Shown here: positions 9,478 to 19,107 of the stretch, piece after piece
Layout of the letters: each line of letters begins with the position of its first letter
Position numbering within the stretch: position 1 is the first letter of the stretch
Assembly (NCBI RefSeq): GCF_900102075.1
Contig: NZ_FNAV01000011.1
Location: forward strand, 124,001 to 188,000
DNA: 64,000 nucleotides
Source: Salipiger thiooxidans
GTDB taxonomy: Bacteria; Pseudomonadota; Alphaproteobacteria; Rhodobacterales; Rhodobacteraceae
Direction of reading: 5' to 3'
Program-made: the position numbers and the translations under genes
The notes under the pieces: model-generated
Seen by the model: the letters and a program-made list of their open reading frames with translations, nothing else
Told to the model about the DNA's origin: nothing
Databases searched by the model: none

Positions 9478-9505
9478 AGCCCTGAGCCTGCCGAGGGAGT
9501 TCCCC

Positions 9506-10174
9506 ATGAAAGCCGCCGTCATCGTCTTCCCCGGGTCGAACTGCGACCGTGATCTTGCCGAAGGATTCCGCAAGGCGGGTCTCGACGTCCAGATGGTCTG
9601 GCACAAGGACACCGCGCTGCCCTCCGACATCGACATCGTCGGCATCCCCGGCGGCTTCTCCTTTGGCGACTACCTGCGCTGCGGGGCCATCGCCGCCAAC
9701 TCGCCGATCTGCCGCGAGGTGAAGGCCCACGTCGAGCGCGGCGGTTACGCGCTGGGGATCTGCAACGGCTTCCAGGTGCTGACCGAAACCAAGATCCTGC
9801 CCGGCGCGCTGCTGCGCAACGGCGGTCTGAAGTACATCTGCCGCACCATCGGCCTGTCGGTCGCCGAGAGCCAGTCGATCTTCACCCGCGGCTACGAGGC
9901 CGGCGAGACGATCCGCATCCCGATCGCGCATCACGACGGCAACTTCACCGCCGATGCCGAGACGCTCGACATGCTCGAGGCCGAGGGCCGCGTCGCGTTC
10001 CGCTATACCGACAACCCCAACGGCTCGGATCGCGACATCGCGGGCATCCTGTCGTCGAACCGCCGTGTGCTTGGCATGATGCCGCACCCCGAGCGGGCCT
10101 GCGATCCCGCGCAGGGCAACGAGGACGGTGCGCGCCTTTTCGCCCATCTGACCGCCGCGCTGGCGGAGGCTTGA
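9506..10174 (+). CDS. purQ: Phosphoribosylformylglycinamidine synthase, glutaminase subunit PurQ
   Basis: Class I glutamine amidotransferase subunit (222 aa) of FGAM synthase; it releases ammonia from glutamine for PurL. The nucleophile is C86 in LGICNGFQ, with the rest of the triad in PHPER (H194, E196); [16 protein letters not shown] is also typical. Length matches stand-alone PurQ. A ribosome site GAGGGAG precedes the ATG. It normally follows purS directly; here it is separated from it by two unrelated genes. Confidence 0.97.
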   Translation: MKAAVIVFPGSNCDRDLAEGFRKAGLDVQMVWHKDTALPSDIDIVGIPGGFSFGDYLRCGAIAANSPICREVKAHVERGGYALGICNGFQVLTETKILPGALLRNGGLKYICRTIGLSVAESQSIFTRGYEAGETIRIPIAHHDGNFTADAETLDMLEAEGRVAFRYTDNPNGSDRDIAGILSSNRRVLGMMPHPERACDPAQGNEDGARLFAHLTAALAEA

Positions 10175-10211
10175 CTTGAGCGCCTGAGCGCGCAGGCGTA
10201 GTCTGCGCCGC

Positions 10212-11978
10212 ATGTCGGAACCGACCTCGGAAAGATTGCCGCGCGTGAGGCGCAGCGGCCCGCTCGGCTGGCGCGTACGGCTGGCGCTGGGTATCCTCGT
10301 GCTGCTTGCCGTGGCGACGGTCTGGACCACCAACCGTCTGCTCACCGACCGCTTCACCGAATCCACCCGAAACCGGGCCGAGCTGCGGCTGGCGCTCTAT
10401 TCGGGCAACATCCTGTCAGAGCTCAGGCGCAACGCCATCGTGCCGCAGCTGCTGGCCCGCGACCCGGCGCTGATCGGGGCGCTGAATTCGGGCGATTTCA
10501 GCCAGTCGTCGCAGCGGCTCATTTCCTACGTGGACGAGATCGGCGCGGCCTCGCTGATGCTGCTCGACCGCGACGGTCGCACTGTCGCCGCGACCGACCG
10601 CAACCGCCTTGGCGAACAGCACCGAGGTGCGCCCTATTTCGTGAATGCGCTGCGCTCGAACACGACGGTCTTCACCACGCAGGCGCGCGAGGCGGGGGGG
10701 TATTCCTTCACCTACTCGCGGCGGGTCGAGAGCCAGAACACGGTGATCGGCGTCATCGTGGTCGAGGTCGACCTCGCCAAGTTCGAACGCGCCTGGGTCG
10801 GGATCACCGACGCGGTGGCGGTGCTCGATTCCGAGGGCACCATCGTACTTGCGACCGAGCCGCGCTGGCGTGGTCGGACCATGGACGAGGCGCTTGAGCG
10901 ACAGTCGCCGGAAAGCGCCATCGAGCGCGCCATCAAGGCCACCGCCGACTGGACGGCGCTGCCCCCGGACGCCTACGTGCGCGGCGAGGCGGTGATGCAG
11001 GTCGACGGGCGCATCCCATTCCGAGGCTGGACCATGGCGACCTTCACCACCTACGCCTCGGTGCGCGAGAAGGTGAACGCGGTGCTGGCGCTCGAGATCA
11101 TGGGCTTCGCGCTGCTCGCGGCGCTGGCCTTCTACGCGCTCAGCCGCAAGACGGCGCTGCGCATGGCCCTGTTCCAGCGGGAATCCGCCGAGCTGCGGCG
11201 CCTGAACGCACGGCTCCAGCGCGAGATCGCGGAGCGCGAGAAGGTGCAGAAGGACCTCGCCAGCGCAGAGCAGACGCTCGAGCAGAGCTCCAAGCTCGCG
11301 GCGCTTGGCGAGATGTCGGCGGCGGTGAGCCATGAGCTGAACCAGCCGCTGGCCGCGATGAAGACCTATCTCGCCGGCGCGCGGCTTTTGCTGCGCCGCA
11401 ACCGGCCCGAAGAGGCGATGACCGCCTTCCACCGCATCGACGACCTGATCGAGCGCATGGGCGCCATCACCCGCCAGCTCAAGTCCTATGCCCGAAAGGG
11501 CCAGTCGCAGCTCTCGCCCGTGGACATGGGCGAGGCGCTGGCCTCGTCGCTGTCGATGATGGAGCCTCAGCTCAAGGCGCGGCGCGTGCGCATCGCCAAG
11601 ATCCTGCCAGACGTGCCGGTCCGGGTGATGGGCGACCGGATGCGCATCGAGCAGGTTCTGGTGAACCTGCTGCGCAACGCCATCGACGCCACCAAATCCG
11701 AGGCGCACCCCGAGATCGAGATCATCCTCGCCAGCGGCGAGACCGCGGTCCTGAGCGTGCGCGACAACGGCCACGGCATCGAGGATCTCGATGCGCTGTT
11801 CGAGCCGTTCTACACCACCAAGCAGCCCGGCGACGGCACCGGGCTGGGGCTCGCGATCAGCTCGGGCATCGTTGCGGATCTCGGCGGGCGCCTGACGGCG
11901 CGGAACGGATCCGACGGCGGGGCTGTTTTCGAGATGCAGCTTCCTATCTTGAATGAAACGCACCAGGCGGCGGAATGA
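10212..11978 (+). CDS. dctB: C4-dicarboxylate sensor histidine kinase DctB
   Basis: Membrane kinase of 588 aa. TM helices near 22-44 and 290-310 flank a periplasmic tandem-PAS/Cache sensor of about 245 residues, as in DctB. A short coiled coil leads to the H-box SHELNQPLAAMKTYL with His374, the NtrB/DctB-type variant, and the ATPase domain has N, G1 (DNGHGI) and G2 (GTGLGLAIS) boxes. It overlaps dctD by the ATGA at 11975-11978, so the pair is co-translated. DctB senses succinate, fumarate or malate and controls C4-dicarboxylate uptake; the transporter genes are not in this window. Confidence 0.92.
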   Translation: MSEPTSERLPRVRRSGPLGWRVRLALGILVLLAVATVWTTNRLLTDRFTESTRNRAELRLALYSGNILSELRRNAIVPQLLARDPALIGALNSGDFSQSSQRLISYVDEIGAASLMLLDRDGRTVAATDRNRLGEQHRGAPYFVNALRSNTTVFTTQAREAGGYSFTYSRRVESQNTVIGVIVVEVDLAKFERAWVGITDAVAVLDSEGTIVLATEPRWRGRTMDEALERQSPESAIERAIKATADWTALPPDAYVRGEAVMQVDGRIPFRGWTMATFTTYASVREKVNAVLALEIMGFALLAALAFYALSRKTALRMALFQRESAELRRLNARLQREIAEREKVQKDLASAEQTLEQSSKLAALGEMSAAVSHELNQPLAAMKTYLAGARLLLRRNRPEEAMTAFHRIDDLIERMGAITRQLKSYARKGQSQLSPVDMGEALASSLSMMEPQLKARRVRIAKILPDVPVRVMGDRMRIEQVLVNLLRNAIDATKSEAHPEIEIILASGETAVLSVRDNGHGIEDLDALFEPFYTTKQPGDGTGLGLAISSGIVADLGGRLTARNGSDGGAVFEMQLPILNETHQAAE

Positions 11979-13357
11979 CCACTCCGACCGCACCGAAGGC
12001 AGAACAAGGGCGAAAGACGAGAATGACAAAAGCCATGAAGATCGCCATCGTCGACGATGAAAAGGACATGCGCCAGTCCATCAGCCAGTGGCTGGCGCTG
12101 TCGGGCTACGACACCGAGACCTATGCCAGCGCCGAAGAGGCGCTCGGCGCGCTCGGGGCGGACTACCCGGGGATCGTGATCTCGGACATCAAGATGCCGG
12201 GCATGGACGGCATCCAGTTCCTGAAGAAGCTCATGGGCAACGACAGCGCGCTGCCGGTCATCATGATCACCGGCCACGGCGACGTGCCGATGGCGGTCGA
12301 GGCGATGCGCATCGGGGCCTATGACTTCCTCGAGAAGCCCTTCAACCCCGACCGGATGTCGGAGCTGGCGAAGAAGGCCACCAACGCCCGCCGCCTGACG
12401 CTCGACAACCGCGCCCTGCGCAAGGAACTGTCGGACGGCAGCCAGATCATGTCCAAGCTGATCGGCCAGAGCCCGGCGATGGAGCGCCTGCGCGAGGACG
12501 TGCTCGACCTGGGGCAGGCCGACGGGCACGTGCTCATCGAGGGCGAGACCGGCACCGGCAAGACGCTGATCGCGCACGCGCTGCACGCTGTTGGGTCGCG
12601 CGCCGGCAAGAAGTTCGTGCTGCTCTCCTGCGCGGCGATGGACGAGGACGCGCTGATGCAGCGTCTCTTCGGCCCGATGCAGCCCGAGGACACCCGGCTT
12701 CCGGCGATGGAAGAGGCGCGCGGCGGCACGCTGGTGCTCGAGGACATCGAGAGCCTGACCGACAGCGCGCAGGCGCGACTTCTGTCTGTGATCAACGACC
12801 AGGGCACCCCGCCCGAGACCCGCATCGTCGCCATCTGCAACCTGCAGGACGAGGGCCGCACCTGCGAGAGCGCGCTGCGTCCGGATCTCTACTACCGCCT
12901 CGCGGCGCTGAAGATCACAGTGCCGCCGTTGCGCGCGCGCGGCGAGGACATCCTGCGGCTCTTCACCCAGCTCTCGGACCAGTTCGCCGACGAGTACGGC
13001 TGCGACGCGCCCAAGGTCTCGGCGCAGGAGGCGGCGCAGCTTCTGCAGGCGCCGTGGCCGGGCAACGTCCGTCAGCTCATCAACCTCGCCGAGCGCGCGG
13101 TGCTGCAATCGCGGCGCGGGCAGGGCACCATCGCGTCGCTGCTGATGAACGACCACGAGGACATGCAGCCGGTGATGACCACCGAGGGCAAGCCGCTCAA
13201 GGAATACGTCGAGGCCTTCGAGCGCATGCTCATCGACAACACCATGCGGCGCCACAAGGGGTCGATCTCGGCGGTGATGGACGAGCTCTGCCTGCCGCGC
13301 CGGACGCTCAACGAGAAGATGGCGAAATACGGTCTGCAGCGGGCCGATTACCTCTGA
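11975..13357 (+). CDS. dctD: DctD-like response regulator lacking the GAFTGA loop
   Basis: NtrC-family regulator of 460 aa: receiver domain with phospho-acceptor D71 (VISDIKMPGMDG), AAA+ domain with Walker A GETGTGKT (190-197) and Walker B LVLEDI (253-258), and a Fis-type C-terminal HTH. The segment where sigma-54 activators carry GAFTGA reads LFGPMQPEDTRLPAM (231-245), so the sigma-54-contacting loop is missing and shortened. By analogy with Rhodobacter NtrC it may work with sigma-70. The start overlaps dctB; an internal ATG at residue 17 or 21 would begin closer to the receiver fold. Confidence 0.9.
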   Translation: MTTPTAPKAEQGRKTRMTKAMKIAIVDDEKDMRQSISQWLALSGYDTETYASAEEALGALGADYPGIVISDIKMPGMDGIQFLKKLMGNDSALPVIMITGHGDVPMAVEAMRIGAYDFLEKPFNPDRMSELAKKATNARRLTLDNRALRKELSDGSQIMSKLIGQSPAMERLREDVLDLGQADGHVLIEGETGTGKTLIAHALHAVGSRAGKKFVLLSCAAMDEDALMQRLFGPMQPEDTRLPAMEEARGGTLVLEDIESLTDSAQARLLSVINDQGTPPETRIVAICNLQDEGRTCESALRPDLYYRLAALKITVPPLRARGEDILRLFTQLSDQFADEYGCDAPKVSAQEAAQLLQAPWPGNVRQLINLAERAVLQSRRGQGTIASLLMNDHEDMQPVMTTEGKPLKEYVEAFERMLIDNTMRRHKGSISAVMDELCLPRRTLNEKMAKYGLQRADYL

Positions 13358-13364
13358 CTGCACC

Positions 13365-13390
13365 GGGCCGGACATCGTTCCGGCCCGTTT
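13365..13390 (+). terminator. Probable intrinsic terminator after dctD
   Basis: GGGCCGGA and TCCGGCCC form an 8-bp stem with a six-base loop, followed by a short GTTT tract. The U run is weak. Confidence 0.5.
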
Positions 13391-13505
13391 CGCAGAACTG
13401 TCTGCGAATCGTCACGGAATCGATTCTTCGCGATCCTACGGTCCGCGCCAAGCCGGGGCCGCGGTGGCGCCGTGCTGTGCCAGCGCCACGTGAGGGATCC
13501 TCGCC

Positions 13506-13604
13506 ATGATGGTCATCGACCCGTTCCGCTTCGTCCTTGCCTGCTGTTTCCTGCCCGCCAGGAACGGGATGCTGTCGCAGTTCATTCGCGGCAAGCGCTA
13601 CTGA
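13506..13604 (+). CDS. Possible 32-aa small protein
   Basis: ATG-initiated frame with GAGGGAT about 9 nt upstream, encoding 32 aa with a central hydrophobic, cysteine-containing stretch (FRFVLACCFLPA) and a basic end (FIRGKRY). I do not recognise a family. It sits alone between dctD and the convergent SbcC-like gene. Support is only the ribosome site, amphipathic composition and position, so it may be chance. Confidence 0.3.
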   Translation: MMVIDPFRFVLACCFLPARNGMLSQFIRGKRY

Positions 13605-13638
13605 AACGATCCTGCTCCCGCGCCTGACCGTGTGGGTC

Positions 13639-16245
13639 TCAGGACCCGTCGGGCGCCGCCAGTTGCAGGGCCGTGCCACCCAGTTCGCGGAAGGCCCGCT
13701 GGCGACAGGTCAGCACCAGTATCTGGAGATCTCCGGCCTGCCGGGTCAGCGCGTCGAACATGCGCTCGATGCGGTCGTCGTCGGTGAAGACCAGCGCGTC
13801 GTCGAGGATCACAGGCGCGGGGCGCCCGGCCGCGGACAGCATCCGCGCGAAGGCCAGCCGCACCAGCAGCGCGAGCTGTTCCTGCGTGCCGCCCGAGAGG
13901 ATGTCGACAGGCTCGTGCGTGCCGTCGCGGACCAGCGCCTCGGGCAGCAGCGTCTCCTCGCCCCAGGTGAGCTCGGCCTCGGGCCAGAGCAGTTGCAGGA
14001 GCGGGCGCAGCTCGGCGGCGACCGGGGTGAAGTAGCGCTCGCGGGCGTCACTGCGGGCGCTTTCCAGCGCCGCCTCGAGCCGGGTGAGCACCGCCACCTC
14101 GTGTTCGATCCGGGCAAGATCGGCGCGGGCGGCGTCGAGCGCCTGTTCGGTTTCCGCCAGCCGTTCCTCGACCGCCTCGCCGGCGCTGCGGGCAATGCGC
14201 TCGTCCAGCGTCGCAAGCTGCGGTTTCAGCCGGGCGAGGTCGTCGCGGGCGCGGCGGTCCACCGACTCGGCGCGTTGCATGGCGGCCTTTGCCGAAGCCA
14301 GATCTGGCGCGGCGCGGGACTTTTCCGCAAGCCGGGCCTCGGCGGCGGCACAGGCGGTGGTGGCGCGTTGCAGCGCCTCGTTAAGCGCCGTTTCGTCCTC
14401 GGCGCCGAACCGGGCGAGCACCTCGGTCGCGCGTTTCTGGCGGTCGCCTGCACTGGTGAGTGCCGTGGTCAGGCGGACCGCCTCGAGCCGCGCCTCGGCC
14501 AGAGCCTCGGCGGCGTGGTCGCGCCCGGCGCGGGCCTGTTGCGCAGTATCCTGCGCCTCGCGAAGCGCCGCGCGGGTCCGGTCGGCGTCGCCCGCATCTT
14601 CGGCGGCCTCGTCCTCGGGGATCAGTGCCAGCGCCTCGCGCAGCGGATCGATGCCCTCGGGCGCAAGGCTGCGGAACACAGCCTGCGCCTCGCCCTGTTT
14701 GCGGTCCGCCAGCGCCCGGGCCTCCGCCGCGTCGCGGGCGGCGTCGGGGGTCTCGGCGCCAAGCTGGGCGAGCGCCTCGCGCAGCGCCGTCTCGCTTTTC
14801 GCGACGGTATCGGCGGCGGTGCCGGTCTCGCCCGGGTGGATGTCGAGCGTGCCGATGCCGTCGATCTCGAGCCGCGCGGCGCCGGAAAGGGGAAGGGGTG
14901 TGCCGTCCCCGAGCGCCTGCCCGTCGTGGCGGATGCGGCCCTCGGCACCGGGCAGGTAGCGGGCAGTGACCCGGGGCGCCGAGATGTCGCGGGCGGCAAC
15001 GGCGGCGCCATGGGCCGAGACCAGAGCCTCGAGCCGGCGCATGGCGGCGGCATCCGGGCCGCGCCGAGCAGCGGCAGCCGCTTCTTCCATCTCCTTGCGC
15101 GCGGCCTCGGCGGCGGCGATGCGCTGCACCAGATCGTCGCGCCGCGCGGCGCCGTCGCGGGCGGCTTGCGCCCGCACGGCGCGGCGATGGGCGGCGTCGG
15201 CCTTTTCCAGTGCGGCCTGCGCCGCCTGCGCCCCGCTTTCGGCCGCATCGCGTGCCTGTTGCGCCGCGTCCTGTGCGGCGCGGGCGGCCGCGGCGGCCTC
15301 GGAGGTCGCGCGTTCCTCTGCCGCGGCCTCGTCGCGCTCGGCTGCTGCGGAGCGGAAGCGGTCGAGACGGTCGCGGGCGGTGGACAGCGTGAGTTGCGCG
15401 GTCTCGAGCCGCCGCGCCTCGGTGTCCAGCTCCTCGGCATGGCGCTCGGCGGTGACGAGGGCGGCGCGCGCCGCTTCCAGCCGGTCGGCGCGGGCGCGCG
15501 TGGCGTCGGGGTCTTCCAGCTCTGCCAGCTCGCGGCGGCAGCGCTTGCGGGCGGCGAGCGCCTCGTGCAGCGCGTCCGCGGTCGCGCCAAGCGTCGCGCG
15601 CTGGCCGTCGAGCGTCTGGAACCGTTCCTGCGCGGCGAACCACGGTCCACCTTTTTGCGGACGGCGGCTCTTGCCGGTGGCGTAGCGGGCGAGCTCTTCA
15701 CGGCAGCGGTCGAGCGCTGCGTCCATGCGCCGCCCGCCGGTCATCGCCTCGACCTCTTCGCCGATCGACGACATGAGATCGCGCCGCGCCTCGAGCGCCG
15801 CTTTCTCTTCCTTGGGCGTCGCGGCGCCAAGATGGGTCAGCCCCTGCCGCACCCAGATCAGACCCGAAGGCCCGCCCTCGGCGCCACCGAGCAGGTCCGC
15901 GAGCCACGCCTCGGCCTCGTCCGATTGCGCGACCAGCCGGGACCCCTGATGCACGGTCGCCTCGGGTTTGGAGAACCAGCGCTTGGCGACGGTGAAGCGC
16001 CCGGCGTCGGTCTCGATCTCGACGGCCACCTCGGGGGCGCCGCCGGCGTGGGGGCGCAGCGAGGCGATCTCGCGGTTCTTCGAGCCGTGCGGGATGAAGA
16101 ACAGCGCCTGGATCGCGTCGAAGAGCGTCGACTTGCCGGATTCGTTGGGCTCGCTCAGCACGTTGAGCCCGTCGGTGATGCCCTCGATCAGCACCGGGCT
16201 GGTGAAGCGCCGGACGTTCTCGAGCCGGATGCTGCGGAGCCTCAT
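13639..16245 (-). CDS. SbcC/Rad50-like (YhaN-type) ATPase
   Basis: SMC-like ATPase of 868 aa. The N-terminus has the Walker A variant EPNESGKST (32-40) typical of YhaN-type proteins. Long alanine/glutamate/arginine-rich coiled-coil segments fill the middle. The C-terminal half has the ABC signature LSGGTQEQLALLVRLAFARM and Walker B VILDDALVF. It lacks an obvious central CxxC zinc hook. Its start overlaps the stop of the upstream phosphoesterase gene by ATGA (16242-16245), the arrangement of sbcD-sbcC and yhaO-yhaN. The complex should process DNA ends or hairpins. Confidence in the family is high; the cellular role is inferred. Confidence 0.88.
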   Translation of the reverse strand: MRLRSIRLENVRRFTSPVLIEGITDGLNVLSEPNESGKSTLFDAIQALFFIPHGSKNREIASLRPHAGGAPEVAVEIETDAGRFTVAKRWFSKPEATVHQGSRLVAQSDEAEAWLADLLGGAEGGPSGLIWVRQGLTHLGAATPKEEKAALEARRDLMSSIGEEVEAMTGGRRMDAALDRCREELARYATGKSRRPQKGGPWFAAQERFQTLDGQRATLGATADALHEALAARKRCRRELAELEDPDATRARADRLEAARAALVTAERHAEELDTEARRLETAQLTLSTARDRLDRFRSAAAERDEAAAEERATSEAAAAARAAQDAAQQARDAAESGAQAAQAALEKADAAHRRAVRAQAARDGAARRDDLVQRIAAAEAARKEMEEAAAAARRGPDAAAMRRLEALVSAHGAAVAARDISAPRVTARYLPGAEGRIRHDGQALGDGTPLPLSGAARLEIDGIGTLDIHPGETGTAADTVAKSETALREALAQLGAETPDAARDAAEARALADRKQGEAQAVFRSLAPEGIDPLREALALIPEDEAAEDAGDADRTRAALREAQDTAQQARAGRDHAAEALAEARLEAVRLTTALTSAGDRQKRATEVLARFGAEDETALNEALQRATTACAAAEARLAEKSRAAPDLASAKAAMQRAESVDRRARDDLARLKPQLATLDERIARSAGEAVEERLAETEQALDAARADLARIEHEVAVLTRLEAALESARSDARERYFTPVAAELRPLLQLLWPEAELTWGEETLLPEALVRDGTHEPVDILSGGTQEQLALLVRLAFARMLSAAGRPAPVILDDALVFTDDDRIERMFDALTRQAGDLQILVLTCRQRAFRELGGTALQLAAPDGS

Positions 16246-17372
16246 GCCTCGCCCTCGTTCACATAGGCGTAGAGCCGCGCCAGCGCGTCCGCCGCCACCT
16301 GCCGGTCGGCCTGCGGCAGCGTCTCGTCGGTGGTCTCGGCCCTGAGCGTGTTGGCGGCGAGGCGCAGCGCGCCGCCGTGGTCAATCTCGTCGAGATCGGC
16401 GGCCTCGATCTGGGTGCCGAGCGCGTCGGTGCGCAGCTCGAAATGAGCGAACTCGGGGCCGTGACGCTCGGCGGCACGGCGCAGCGCCAGCTGGTCGGCG
16501 AGCCCGGCCCAGCCCTCGGCGGCGACGCGCAGCAGGATGTCGCGGCGCCCGGTCGGAGGCAGCAGCGCGGCAAGCGCCCCGGCGGCGTCCTGCCGCGGGT
16601 GCAGCACCAGCGGCGTTTCGGTCCAGAGGAAGCTGCCGGTCTCGACCTCGGTCACCTGCGGCTCGGCGCCGGTGCCATCAATGGCGACGCAGAGACAGAC
16701 GCCGCGTCGCCCGTGCTTGAAACGGTCCTGCTCGGGCGTGCCGGGGTAGTGGGTGCGCGGCGAGACCGTCATCCGACCGTGCCAGTCGCCAAGCGCGAGG
16801 TAGTCGAGCCGCGCGCTGCGGTCCCGGTCCGGCGCGATGGCGCCGCCGCTCTCGGTGAAATCGGTGATGCCGCCGTGGGCCAGCGCGATGCGGAGCGACC
16901 CCTCGGGCGTCTCGGTCTGCGCCAGCGTGGCGGTCGGATCGCTCCCCGAGGCGCGGAAGGCCACGGGCGCGGGCAGCAGCGTGGCACCGGGCGCCAGCGC
17001 CACCGGCGCGGGCTCGGTCAGCGCGTGCAGGTTGGCGGGTGCATCGCGGCGGAGCGTGTCCCAGAGCGGCTCGGCATCGCGCAGGTTGTCGTGGTTGCCG
17101 GGCAGCAGCCACCAGGTGAGCGTCTCGTCCTCGGCGATGGCGCCCAGCGTCTGCCGGATCAGCGTGGGCGAGGGCGTGGCGGTGTCGAAGCTGTCGCCCG
17201 CCAGCAGGATATGCTGCGCGCCACTCTGCCGCGCGGCCTCGGCGAGGCGCAGGAGCGCCGCGTGGCGGGCCTCCATCAGGCGGCCACGGATGTTGCCGTC
17301 GGCCGGCTCGGGAATGTTCGCGAAGCGGCGGCCGAGGTGAAGGTCGGAACTGTGTACGAAACGGAAGGTCAT
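16242..17372 (-). CDS. SbcD-like (YhaO-type) DNA metallophosphoesterase
   Basis: Calcineurin-like phosphoesterase of 376 aa, the nuclease partner of the ATPase encoded immediately downstream. Metal motifs are D10/H12 in SSDLHLGRRF, GDSFD at 59-63, GNHD at 92-95, and later histidines in LAHGG and GDWHG. The C-terminal capping region is typical of Mre11/SbcD proteins. It is first in a two-gene operon and ends in a 4-nt overlap. It is transcribed toward dctD and lies next to tRNA-Gly on the same strand. Confidence 0.9.
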   Translation of the reverse strand: MTFRFVHSSDLHLGRRFANIPEPADGNIRGRLMEARHAALLRLAEAARQSGAQHILLAGDSFDTATPSPTLIRQTLGAIAEDETLTWWLLPGNHDNLRDAEPLWDTLRRDAPANLHALTEPAPVALAPGATLLPAPVAFRASGSDPTATLAQTETPEGSLRIALAHGGITDFTESGGAIAPDRDRSARLDYLALGDWHGRMTVSPRTHYPGTPEQDRFKHGRRGVCLCVAIDGTGAEPQVTEVETGSFLWTETPLVLHPRQDAAGALAALLPPTGRRDILLRVAAEGWAGLADQLALRRAAERHGPEFAHFELRTDALGTQIEAADLDEIDHGGALRLAANTLRAETTDETLPQADRQVAADALARLYAYVNEGEA

Positions 17373-17458
17373 GGCTGCCCCGATCTGTGACCGGGCAGGG
17401 CGCGCTTGGCAAGGGTCAGCGTGCTGCGGCTGCCGTGTGTCGGAAAGGCCGGGGGGCG

Positions 17459-17532
17459 TGGAGCGGGTGAAGGGAATCGAACCCTCGTCTTAAGCTTGGG
17501 AAGCTCCTGCTCTACCATTGAGCTACACCCGC
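17459..17532 (-). tRNA. tRNA-Gly (anticodon TCC), CCA encoded
   Basis: Minus-strand cloverleaf: acceptor GCGGGTG pairs with CACCCGC, the D-arm contains TAGCTCAATGGTAGAGC, the anticodon loop CTTCCCA holds TCC, the T-arm has GGTTCGATTCC, and CCA is encoded at 17459-17461. Confidence 0.97.
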
Positions 17533-17542
17533 ATCGGCGGTC

Positions 17543-17571
17543 TGATTACTTCAGCACCGGGCGGCTGGCAA
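17543..17571 (-). promoter_or_regulatory. Promoter of tRNA-Gly
   Basis: On the minus strand TTGCCA (17566-17571), a 17-base spacer and TAATCA (17543-17548) form a plausible sigma-70 promoter 10 bp before the tRNA. Confidence 0.6.
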
Positions 17572-17730
17572 GCGGTTGTTTCGCGGTCCCGTGCCGAGCC
17601 ATGGAGATGCCGCAGCGCGGCACGCAAATCCGCCTTGCGCGCAAGGGCGCGGACGCATAGAAGACCGCAAATTCGACAGAGTACAGGCGGCGCTGAGAGA
17701 CGGGGCCGCGCAAGAACCAAGGAAGATGAC

Positions 17731-19062
17731 ATGCAGGTCACCGAGACGCTGAATGAAGGTCTGAAGCGCGCCTATGAGCTCATCCTCACCGCCGAGGAAC
17801 TGGACGCCAAGGTCAACGCAAAGCTCAAGGAAGCGCAGCCCGAGATCGAAATGAAGGGCTTCCGCAAGGGCAAGGTGCCAATGCCGCTGCTCAAGAAGCA
17901 GTTCGGCGAGCGTCTGCTCGGCGAGTCCATGCAGGAAGAGATCGACGCGGCGATGTCGAAGCACTTCGAAGAGAGCGGCGACCGTCCCGCGCTCCAGCCC
18001 GAGGTCAAGATGACCAACGAGGACTGGAAAGAAGGCGACGACGTGAACGTCGAGATGTCCTACGAGAAGCTCCCGGACGTGCCGGAGGTCGACCTCTCGG
18101 GCGTCGAGATCGAGAAGCTCGTGGTCAAGGCCGACGACGCGTCGGTGGACGAGGCTCTGGCCTCGCTCGCCAAGACCGCGCAGGACTTCAAGGACCGCAA
18201 GAAAGGCACCAAGGCCAAGGATGGCGACCAGGTCGTGATCGACTTCGTCGGCAAGGTCGACGGTGAGCCCTTCGACGGCGGCGCCGCCGAGGATTACCCG
18301 CTGGTGCTGGGCTCCGACTCCTTCATCCCGGGCTTCGAAGAGCAGCTCGTGGGCGTGAAGGCCGAGGAAGAGAAAGCCGTCGAGGTCACCTTCCCCGAGG
18401 AATACGGTGCCGAGCACCTCGCCGGCAAGGCGGCCGTCTTCGATGTGACCGTCAAGGCCGTGAAAGAGCCCGTCGAGGCCGAGGTCGACGACGAGCTCGC
18501 CAAGAAGTTCGGCGCCGAGGACCTGGAGTCGCTCAAGGGCCAGATCCGCGAGCGCCTCGAGGCGGAATTCGCCGGTGCCGCGCGCCAGGTGATGAAGCGT
18601 GACCTGCTCGACAAGCTCGACGCGCTGGTCAGCTTCGAGCTGCCGCCGACCCTCGTCGACGCCGAGGCCAAGCAGATCGCCCACCAGCTCTACCACGAAG
18701 AGCACCCGGAAGATCACGGCCACGACCACGGCGCCATCGAGCCGACCGAAGAGCACAGCAAGCTCGCCGAGCGCCGCGTGCGCCTTGGCCTGCTGCTCGC
18801 CGAGATCGGCCAGAAGGCAGAGGTCGAGGTGACCGACGCCGAGATGACCCAGGCGATCATGAGCCAGGCCCGCCAGTACCCGGGCCAGGAACGCGCCTTC
18901 TTCGACTTCGTGCGCCAGAACGCCCAGATGCAGCAGCAGCTGCGCGCGCCGATCTTCGAGGACAAGGTTATCGATCACATCGCGGCTCAGGCCAAGGTGT
19001 CCGAGAAGGAAGTTTCTAAGGACGAGCTCCAGACCGCCGTCGAGGCGCTCGACGAGGAGTGA
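17731..19062 (+). CDS. tig: Trigger factor, ribosome-associated chaperone
   Basis: Ribosome-bound chaperone and prolyl isomerase, 443 aa. The ribosome-docking signature GFRKGKVP is at 43-50. The FKBP-type PPIase domain spans about 165-245 ([20 protein letters not shown] and later [12 protein letters not shown]). The helical C-terminal domain carries a histidine-rich insertion near 320-336 ([14 protein letters not shown]). The ATG at 17731 follows AAGGAAG; in-frame codons further upstream overlap tRNA-Gly and are not used. It ends in a strong terminator. Confidence 0.97.
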   Translation: MQVTETLNEGLKRAYELILTAEELDAKVNAKLKEAQPEIEMKGFRKGKVPMPLLKKQFGERLLGESMQEEIDAAMSKHFEESGDRPALQPEVKMTNEDWKEGDDVNVEMSYEKLPDVPEVDLSGVEIEKLVVKADDASVDEALASLAKTAQDFKDRKKGTKAKDGDQVVIDFVGKVDGEPFDGGAAEDYPLVLGSDSFIPGFEEQLVGVKAEEEKAVEVTFPEEYGAEHLAGKAAVFDVTVKAVKEPVEAEVDDELAKKFGAEDLESLKGQIRERLEAEFAGAARQVMKRDLLDKLDALVSFELPPTLVDAEAKQIAHQLYHEEHPEDHGHDHGAIEPTEEHSKLAERRVRLGLLLAEIGQKAEVEVTDAEMTQAIMSQARQYPGQERAFFDFVRQNAQMQQQLRAPIFEDKVIDHIAAQAKVSEKEVSKDELQTAVEALDEE

Positions 19063-19107
19063 TCCCGGGATCACCGGGCGGTCTTCCGGATCGCCCGCCA
19101 GAATACG

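Noticed and set aside
13537-16266. 909-codon plus-strand frame
   Set aside because: Antisense to the SbcC-like ATPase, whose Walker A and ABC signature prove the minus strand is coding.
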